From positions 1 to 7,282 of the forward strand of contig DAOWIV010000261.1 of assembly GCA_030640725.1 (NCBI GenBank): DNA of 7,282 nt, given 5' to 3'. Both the position numbers and the translations under genes were made by a program. The notes under the pieces were generated by a model. The model did no database searches and was not told where the DNA came from. It saw nothing but the letters and a program-made list of their open reading frames with translations. Each line of letters opens with the position of its first letter. Within the stretch, counting starts at the first letter, position 1. This stretch comes from Methanosarcinales archaeon (GTDB lineage: Archaea; Halobacteriota; Methanosarcinia; Methanosarcinales; Methanogasteraceae). Shown piece after piece: positions 1 through 4,298 of the stretch.

Positions 1-35
1 AACCGATTCTAACCCCGAAGGGCATTTCTTACTCG

Positions 36-56
36 CAAACTTTTCACAAAAGTTTG
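36..56. repeat. Perfect 9-bp palindrome with CAC loop
   Basis: CAAACTTTT (36-44) pairs fully with AAAAGTTTG (48-56) around the loop CAC at 45-47. It is the distal hairpin of the cluster downstream of serS. Its loop and inner stem (41-51) are the reverse complement of the core of the hairpin at 97-117 (102-112), so the two could also pair with each other. Confidence 0.7.
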
Positions 57-59
57 ATC

Positions 60-93
60 AAAAACTGCTGACCCCGCCCGGAGGGCAGTTTTT
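60..93 (-). terminator. Candidate serS transcription terminator hairpin
   Basis: AAAAACTGC (60-68) pairs over 9 bp with GCAGTTTTT (85-93). The 16-base GC-rich loop contains a smaller nested stem, GCCC (76-79) with GGGC (83-86), which competes with the outer one at its last two bases. Read on the serS strand, the 3' arm ends in a run of five U, as in U-tract-dependent archaeal termination. The symmetry would also allow termination on the plus strand, so its direction is inferred from serS ending 29 bases away. Confidence 0.55.
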
Positions 94-96
94 ACT

Positions 97-127
97 CGAT
101 TTTTTGTGAAAAAATCGTTTTTCACAA
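97..127 (-). promoter_or_regulatory. Mutually exclusive hairpins overlapping the serS stop
   Basis: Two perfect hairpins share bases 104-117. Stem A pairs 97-105 with 109-117 (9 bp, 3-base loop 106-108). Stem B pairs 104-113 with 118-127 (10 bp, 4-base loop 114-117). Both cannot form at once. In the serS mRNA the 5' arm of stem B contains the last sense codon (TTG, 127-125) and the stop codon (TGA, 124-122). A terminating ribosome would therefore cover it and leave stem A free. The pairing is seen directly; any switching role is inference. Confidence 0.45.
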
Positions 128-1615
128 GAACTTAAACCCTCTCGGAAGCTCGCCAACGATTCTCCTGAACGCGGGTGACCAGTTATCCGGATCGAGTCCC
201 TTCTGCGCAAGAAGTGCGCTTGCCCAGCGCTCAAGCCCGACGCCTGAACATCCGCTCCACAGTTCAGACCCGCTCTGTGATTTTACGCCAAATCCAGTCG
301 GATATTTGTCTCCATTCACGCTTACATTCTGGAATTCAAGCCACCCATCCCGATATGGCATAAATGATTCGTAATCGATCGTGCCCACGCTCTTACGCCC
401 CGCCGTCCCGGTTAATCCTTCCTGCGCCATGAACCATGGCGTAACCCATGCCTTTCGCCATGTCAGTTCGAGTATCTCCTCGAATATGTATTTATACCGC
501 TCCTGAATGCGCTCTGACTCCTCGACGACCTGTTCCGGAGTTCCCATCCAGACGATCTCGATGCGGTGGAACTCGTCCACCCGCTCGATGCCGTGGATGC
601 CTCCGCTCTCGTACCGGTGCGACGTTCCTGAGCGGTCGAATACGCGGGCAGGAAACGTGTCATCCGCGATGGTCGTTCCCTGCAAGAAATGCCAGAATGG
701 TGGGCACTGGGCGTAGCATAGCCCCCCAATCGGCTTGTCGATCTTCTGTTCGATCAGATCGAGCGGAACCTCATGTGTGACCTTGTAATAATCAGAGACT
801 TCCTCCCAGAAGTCAGGATCCCTCGTTTTTGGTGGACAAACATAATAAATTTCAGGATAAACGCCTTTCGCGTGTCCCGACCGCTCCCAGACGCTCCACG
901 GAACGAGTTTCGGAAAAATCATCTCCCGATACCCAAGAAACTCAAGAACCTCCTTTACCACGATGCTTTCAAAAGCCCTGAACAGCCGGGTGATCTCAGG
1001 ACCGTAAATCCACTGCCCGCGGGCTGCTCCGTGCTTGATCCAGCTTTCTTTGAGCAGTTCTGCTGTCGGGTCTTCGGTGCAGAGGACCTGCTTTTGCTCG
1101 CTCTCCCAGAGCAGGTTCCAGTGTTCCTCTTTGCCGCCGTACCCCTGCATCGCGATCTTATCCTCGATGAGCGTGATGATCCGGTCAGGTATCCGATTCT
1201 GGATCTGCGACTCATTGATCTCCATCTCCACGGTAATCTCCTGACCATCAAACTCGATATTTGAGACATAAGGAATCTTTGTTGATTTAACCGGGTCGTT
1301 TGATGGGAATTTCACGACAAAGGACTCGATCTCGATGCCTCTGATGCCTATGCGGTATTTCTTTCCAAGAAGAGCCGCAAGAGGCTTTTTAAACCGGAGA
1401 ATCGCATCATGCGCCCGCACATATCGATCCGATTCGATCTCGATGTGTATCTTCTGATCTTCGATCCGGAAGTTTAGTATTTTTGCGCCTTTCCCGGCTG
1501 GCGCGCCCTTTGTCAGGAATGTCTCGTTTGCTTCGCCTATTAAGGCTGCGATGTCCGCGTCTGCCTGATTTGCGGGCGCGCTGGTGTTGAAGTAGCCGAC
1601 CAGATGGAAGTACAT
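122..1615 (-). CDS. serS: Type-2 (methanogenic-type) seryl-tRNA synthetase
   Basis: Charges tRNA-Ser with serine in the cytoplasm. The 497-residue protein matches the rare type-2 SerRS known from methanogenic archaea, not the common coiled-coil type. The N-terminal region (about 1-165, with RYVRAHDAILR and KKYRIGIRGIE) is the type-specific tRNA-binding domain. The class II core follows: FLGYREMIFPKLV (226-238), a motif 2 region HRYESGG with Arg334 and Glu336, and a motif 3 SGVGLERW with Arg463. By alignment from memory with the Methanosarcina barkeri enzyme, the zinc ligands would be Cys304 (CYAQCPP), Glu353 (FHRIE) and Cys456 (SGCSG), all present. ATG at 1615 is the first possible in-frame start: an in-frame TGA lies three codons upstream. 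It is the last gene of the minus-strand trio, 62 bases after larB. Stop is TGA, followed by a palindrome cluster. Identification is very secure. Confidence 0.97.
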   Translation of the reverse strand: MYFHLVGYFNTSAPANQADADIAALIGEANETFLTKGAPAGKGAKILNFRIEDQKIHIEIESDRYVRAHDAILRFKKPLAALLGKKYRIGIRGIEIESFVVKFPSNDPVKSTKIPYVSNIEFDGQEITVEMEINESQIQNRIPDRIITLIEDKIAMQGYGGKEEHWNLLWESEQKQVLCTEDPTAELLKESWIKHGAARGQWIYGPEITRLFRAFESIVVKEVLEFLGYREMIFPKLVPWSVWERSGHAKGVYPEIYYVCPPKTRDPDFWEEVSDYYKVTHEVPLDLIEQKIDKPIGGLCYAQCPPFWHFLQGTTIADDTFPARVFDRSGTSHRYESGGIHGIERVDEFHRIEIVWMGTPEQVVEESERIQERYKYIFEEILELTWRKAWVTPWFMAQEGLTGTAGRKSVGTIDYESFMPYRDGWLEFQNVSVNGDKYPTGFGVKSQSGSELWSGCSGVGLERWASALLAQKGLDPDNWSPAFRRIVGELPRGFKFL

Positions 1616-1640
1616 GGTACTTCACATACATGCTAAGTCT

Positions 1641-1650
1641 CCATAAATAT
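1641..1650 (-). promoter_or_regulatory. Possible serS TATA element
   Basis: On the minus strand ATATTTATGG lies about 30 bases upstream of the serS ATG. That fits an archaeal TATA box giving a transcript with a very short leader, so serS may be transcribed separately from larB. The match to the archaeal consensus is partial and no clear BRE is seen. Confidence 0.3.
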
Positions 1651-1677
1651 TGTGTAGCTGCGACCTGCCACCCGCGT

Positions 1678-2499
1678 CTACGCTGACTTTCTTGCCGCCG
1701 CGGCAAGGTTCGCAATCCGCGCTGCAAACGCGCCTGCAACAAACCCTGCATCAATATTGACGACCGCAAGAACCGAGCACGACTGGAGCATCGAGAGAAG
1801 CGCAGCCTCTCCCTTGCCGCCCGCGCCGTAGCCCACAGAGACCGGCAGCCCGATCACAGGAACCGGCACGAGCCCTGCAACGACTGTCGGGAGCGTGCCA
1901 TCCCTTCCTGCGGCAACAATGATCGCATCAACCCCCTTCTCGATCAGGCTGCCAAGATCCGGGAAGAGCCGGTGGATGCCTGCGGCGCCCGCATCATAAA
2001 TCAGATCTACAACGCAGCCCATCTCCTCTGCCGCAACCCGCGCCTCCTCTGCAACCGGGATGTCAGCGGTGCCCGCGGTGATGATACCGATCCTCCCACC
2101 CGTTTTTTTCGGGGGGGCGGTGCTGCGGGCGCAGACAAGCGTTCTGGCACGCTCGTTTAATTCCATGGTTAGGGGGCGGGGGTCGATGCCCGACTTGAGT
2201 GCGTCGATCTGGGCGTCGGACACCCGTGTAATTATTACGCGCCCCCCACCTGCAAGACACGCCTGCACGATCCGGACAAGGTCATCAGGACTCTTCCCCT
2301 CTGCAAGGATCGCTTCCGGCACGCCGGTTCGCTCTGCCCGCTGATCATCGATCCTTGCGACGCGGGAGATTTCCTTGAAACGAAGGAGCCGGATCTGTTG
2401 CTCCGCATCATCGATCGTGATCTCGTTTTCTTTGATTTGGGTGAGGATGGATGTGATGGATGCGTTGGATACGTCGGGCGTGGTGGATGTGGTTGGCAT
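1678..2499 (-). CDS. larB: LarB family PurE-like carboxylase/hydrolase
   Basis: LarB (pyridinium-3,5-biscarboxylate mononucleotide synthase) carboxylates nicotinic acid adenine dinucleotide and cleaves off AMP, the first step in making the nickel-pincer nucleotide cofactor of lactate racemase-type enzymes. The 273-residue protein has the family N-terminal segment ARIDDQRAERTGVPEAILA (48-66) and a PurE/AIR-carboxylase-like core: ITAGTADIPVAEEA (140-153), DAGAAGIHRL (169-178), VVAGLVPVPVIGLPVSVGYG (206-225) and SCSVLAVVNIDAGFVAGAFA (240-259). Cys241 sits where the catalytic cysteine (Cys221 of Lactiplantibacillus plantarum LarB, from memory) should be. The usual AGMEGALPS reads AGRDGTLPT (197-205), with Asp200 in place of the usual Glu. 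The first ~14 residues (Ser/Thr-rich) are extra relative to typical LarB, but no later start exists before the conserved part. larC, larE and larA are not in view. Stop is TAG. The family call is secure; participation in Ni-pincer synthesis is inferred. Confidence 0.9.
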   Translation of the reverse strand: MPTTSTTPDVSNASITSILTQIKENEITIDDAEQQIRLLRFKEISRVARIDDQRAERTGVPEAILAEGKSPDDLVRIVQACLAGGGRVIITRVSDAQIDALKSGIDPRPLTMELNERARTLVCARSTAPPKKTGGRIGIITAGTADIPVAEEARVAAEEMGCVVDLIYDAGAAGIHRLFPDLGSLIEKGVDAIIVAAGRDGTLPTVVAGLVPVPVIGLPVSVGYGAGGKGEAALLSMLQSCSVLAVVNIDAGFVAGAFAARIANLAAAARKSA

Positions 2500-2504
2500 G
2501 GTGA

Positions 2505-2570
2505 TCAGGTTCCTTCAGTTAAGCTCGACATCAATTGGATTTCGTGGATTTTCATGGACATATCTTTCAT
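2505..2570 (-). CDS. Possible 21-codon leader ORF upstream of larB
   Basis: A small ORF (begins MKDMSMK, ends LTEGT, stop TGA at 2507-2505) ends 5 bases before the larB ATG. A GGGAG at 2583-2579 lies 8 bases upstream of its ATG, a good Shine-Dalgarno spacing. Its last codons (GAA GGA ACC) contain GAAGGA, the only purine-rich signal ahead of larB. Translation of this ORF could be coupled to larB. I recognise no peptide family, and part of the ORF lies in a GGAT-rich repetitive tract, so it may be fortuitous. Confidence 0.25.
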   Translation of the reverse strand: MKDMSMKIHEIQLMSSLTEGT

Positions 2571-2579
2571 GGATGGATC
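2537..2579. repeat. Degenerate GGAT-headed short tandem units
   Basis: On the plus strand the units GGATTTCGT (2537-2545), GGATTTTCAT (2546-2555), a longer GGACATATCTTTCAT (2556-2570) and GGATGGATC (2571-2579) follow each other directly. Further GGATG or GGATA words continue into the start of larB (about 2444-2490). It looks like a decayed simple repeat. Confidence 0.35.
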
Positions 2580-2585
2580 TCCCGG

Positions 2586-2593
2586 GTATAAGG
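2586..2593 (-). promoter_or_regulatory. Weak TATA-like element in the antiporter-larB gap
   Basis: The minus strand reads CCTTATAC about 90 bases upstream of larB. If used, transcription would start near 2562, inside the small leader ORF, giving a roughly 60-base larB leader. The alternative is read-through from the antiporter gene. This is the only AT-rich promoter candidate in the 128-base gap. Confidence 0.2.
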
Positions 2594-2627
2594 ATTTTCG
2601 CGGACGGGTCACAAACGACCGGGTTAC

Positions 2628-3563
2628 CTACATAAAGCTCATCGAGATGAAGGTCATATACACCATAATAAACAGCAGACCGACTCTCCGGTCAAAGATT
2701 CCCCGGTACCGCATAAAGATCACCATCGCCATCGCCAGAAAAACCATCAGAACGACATTATTCACAATCACCTCACCATCGGTCAGCGGGATGGTGTGTA
2801 TCGCAGCACCGACCCCAAGAGCGAGCAAAATGTTTGCGATGTTGCTTCCGATGACATTCCCAAGGACCATCATGCCACGATTTTTCCGGGCGGCGGCAAT
2901 CGAGACCGCAAGCTCGGGAAGCGAGGTGCCAAGCGCCACCAGCGTAAGTCCGATGACGGTGGCAGAGATTCCAAGTTCGGATGCAAGACCGACCGCGGAA
3001 CCCACCAGAAACTTACATGAAACAAGCACGCCGCCAGCCCCGACAACGATCATGAACACAGACTCAGTGAGCGCTTTTTTGTTGCTGCGAACATGATCCG
3101 CGGCAATGGTACGCGCTGACTGGTGCCTGCGATATCCGTCCCAGAGATACCATCCGTACACCAGCAGCAGCAAAACCCCTTCGATGCGCGTGATCTTGCT
3201 GTTGTACAGGAAACAGCATGTTGCGGCAACAAGTATCAGGACATGGATCTTTGCGTCATGGTGAATCCCCTGACCAACGACGATAGGACGGATCAGGCAT
3301 GACGCGCCAAGTATCAGCGCGATGTTGGTGATGTTTGACCCGATGATGTTTCCGAATGCAAGACCTGCGTTACCAGTCATGCTTGAGTATGCAGAGACCG
3401 CGATCTCCGGAAGCGAAGTGCCGATCGATACGATGGTCAGCCCGATCATGAACTCCGAGACTCCGATGATTCTTGAGAGCCTTGATGCGCCATCTGTGAA
3501 CCAGTTGCTTGAGTACGACAGGAAGATGGCGGCGGTCAGGATGACTGCGAGTTCCGTCAGCAT
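2628..3563 (-). CDS. CaCA-family sodium/calcium antiporter (YrbG/NCX type)
   Basis: Integral membrane cation exchanger, expected to use the Na+ gradient to expel Ca2+. The 311-residue protein is almost wholly hydrophobic, consistent with ten membrane helices in two inverted halves joined by a polar linker (about 141-165). Both alpha-repeats are intact: GLTIVSIGTSLPE (41-53) with GNIIGSN (71-77), and GLTLVALGTSLPE (205-217) with GNVIGSN (235-241). By spacing from the structure of the Methanocaldococcus jannaschii exchanger, the ion ligands are Thr49, Ser50, Glu53, Ser76 and Asn80 in repeat 1, and Thr213, Ser214, Glu217 and Ser240 in repeat 2. Asn244 occupies the position held by Asp240 in that protein. 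The ATG at 3563 has no Shine-Dalgarno, so a leaderless or short-leader mRNA is likely. It diverges from rps3ae across 75 bases. Stop is TAG. Ion specificity is not proven by sequence. Confidence 0.93.
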   Translation of the reverse strand: MLTELAVILTAAIFLSYSSNWFTDGASRLSRIIGVSEFMIGLTIVSIGTSLPEIAVSAYSSMTGNAGLAFGNIIGSNITNIALILGASCLIRPIVVGQGIHHDAKIHVLILVAATCCFLYNSKITRIEGVLLLLVYGWYLWDGYRRHQSARTIAADHVRSNKKALTESVFMIVVGAGGVLVSCKFLVGSAVGLASELGISATVIGLTLVALGTSLPELAVSIAAARKNRGMMVLGNVIGSNIANILLALGVGAAIHTIPLTDGEVIVNNVVLMVFLAMAMVIFMRYRGIFDRRVGLLFIMVYMTFISMSFM

Positions 3564-3576
3564 GAAGATGGATTGG

Positions 3577-3601
3577 TTTAATAGTACATAATCGTTATAA
3601 C
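3577..3601. promoter_or_regulatory. Divergent promoter region with palindromic TATA
   Basis: The 75-base gap between the antiporter and rps3ae contains a perfect 8-bp palindrome GTTATAAC (3594-3601) and an AT-rich TTTAATAG (3577-3584). The palindromic TATA lies about 34 bases from the antiporter ATG, which would give a near-leaderless transcript on the minus strand. For rps3ae, TTTAATAG would place the start near 3605, with a 30-odd-base leader that includes the Shine-Dalgarno; the palindrome would leave only about 16 bases. Assignment of each box is inference. Confidence 0.4.
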
Positions 3602-3624
3602 CTAATCATGATGACCCATCAACC

Positions 3625-3641
3625 GGAGGAAAACAACATTG
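3625..3641 (+). promoter_or_regulatory. Shine-Dalgarno fixing the rps3ae TTG start
   Basis: GGAGG at 3625-3629 is followed by a 9-base spacer and TTG at 3639-3641. No in-frame ATG lies near this point, and the protein N-terminus read from here (VRKTARKADRWKSK) matches the start of archaeal S3Ae proteins. TTG is therefore the likely initiation codon. Confidence 0.75.
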
Positions 3642-4229
3642 GTTAGAAAAACAGCCAGAAAAGCGGATCGCTGGAAATCGAAGATATGGTACCAGATCGT
3701 CGCCCCCGAGATGTTTGGCAGGGCGGTTATAGCCGAAACGTTTGCAGATGCGCCGGAAAAATTGATCGGACGGACGATTGAAGTTACTGTTGCTGAGCTA
3801 ACGAACGATTTCTCGAAACAAAACAACAAGCTGAAATTCAAGGTCAGCGATGTAAGCGGGACTACGGCAAATACCGTATTTCTGGGACATCGACTGGCAA
3901 ATGACTACATTGCATCGCTGATCAAACGCCAGACCTCACGCATCAATGCCAATTTCGAGGTGCGCACCAGGGACGGGTATCGAATGGTTATAAAACCAAC
4001 CTGTTTCACGACACATCGTGCAAAAACAAGCCAGATCGAAGCGATACGTGAGAAAGCAGAGGAACTCGTCCAGGATCGCGCAAGAAAACTTGATTTTGAA
4101 AAGTTAATCGAAGAAACTGTGCAGGGAAAACTTTCAGCGAAGATTTACCGCAGCGTTAAGAATATATATCCGCTACGCAGGGTGGAAATTCTGAAAACAG
4201 AAGTCATACTCCCCACCGCACGGCAGTAA
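3639..4229 (+). CDS. rps3ae: 30S ribosomal protein S3Ae (eS1)
   Basis: A small-subunit ribosomal protein specific to archaea and eukaryotes, located near the mRNA exit region of the 30S platform. The 196-residue length is typical. Family landmarks are the basic N-terminus with RWKSKIWYQIVAPEMFG (11-27), ELTNDFSKQNNKLKFKV, the FLGHRLANDYIASLIKRQTSRI segment, and the C-terminal KLSAKIYRSVKNIYPLRRVEI. It starts at TTG behind a strong Shine-Dalgarno, and a 12-codon ORF in another frame overlaps the start. It is apparently monocistronic: it has its own upstream region and a hairpin terminator 11 bases after the TAA stop. It is not next to other ribosomal protein genes here. Identification is very secure. 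Confidence 0.96.
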   Translation: MVRKTARKADRWKSKIWYQIVAPEMFGRAVIAETFADAPEKLIGRTIEVTVAELTNDFSKQNNKLKFKVSDVSGTTANTVFLGHRLANDYIASLIKRQTSRINANFEVRTRDGYRMVIKPTCFTTHRAKTSQIEAIREKAEELVQDRARKLDFEKLIEETVQGKLSAKIYRSVKNIYPLRRVEILKTEVILPTARQ

Positions 4230-4240
4230 AGGTGTGGCAG

Positions 4241-4259
4241 AAAGCCAGCCGGCTTTTTT
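4241..4259 (+). terminator. Hairpin plus T-tract terminator after rps3ae
   Basis: AAAGCC (4241-4246) pairs with GGCTTT (4251-4256) around the loop AGCC, and the 3' arm runs into six consecutive T (4254-4259). It lies 11 bases after the rps3ae stop and ahead of the next start at 4299, so it probably ends the rps3ae transcript. Archaeal termination depends mainly on the U-tract, which is present. Confidence 0.65.
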
Positions 4260-4298
4260 CGCATCACGACAACCATGGAATCGTTAGATCATTAAATC

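Larger units (their letters stand above)
13..117. repeat. Two degenerate copies of a ~60-base palindromic unit
   Basis: Two related blocks lie about 60 bases apart, at roughly 11-57 and 70-117. Each begins with ACCCCG, continues to AGGGCA, then a T-rich stretch ending TTACTCG or TTTACTCG, then a perfect 9-bp hairpin with a 3-base loop (36-56 and 97-117). The conserved parts are the GC-rich head and the ACTCG joint. The hairpin stems differ in sequence but both stay fully paired. The left edge of the window may cut off more copies. I infer a dispersed intergenic repeat or 3'-UTR element; whether it recurs elsewhere in the genome cannot be seen here. Confidence 0.55.

Noticed and set aside
773..1264. 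163-codon plus-strand ORF antisense to serS
   Set aside because: It lies wholly opposite the well-conserved synthetase. Its composition is that of a reverse-strand shadow and it matches no recognisable family.
1407..1769. 120-codon minus-strand ORF bridging the end of larB and the start of serS
   Set aside because: It is an Arg-rich out-of-frame reading of both genes. Only its internal ATG at 1631 is of interest, as a decoy start with a Shine-Dalgarno.
2103..2117. Seven T next to seven G (plus strand) inside larB, a possible slippage or programmed frameshift site
   Set aside because: The frame is continuous and the protein matches LarB on both sides. The A-run is not in the phase required for a classical A-AAA-AAC heptamer, and no stop in an alternative frame with a stimulatory structure was found.
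2398..3096. 232-codon plus-strand ORF across the larB start, the gap and the antiporter
   Set aside because: It runs antisense to two recognised genes and their spacer; the translated sequence shows no domain.
4274..4294. 6-codon ORF (ATG at 4274) just before the aconitase-X gene
   Set aside because: Very short, no Shine-Dalgarno, and likely upstream of the transcription start if that gene is leaderless.
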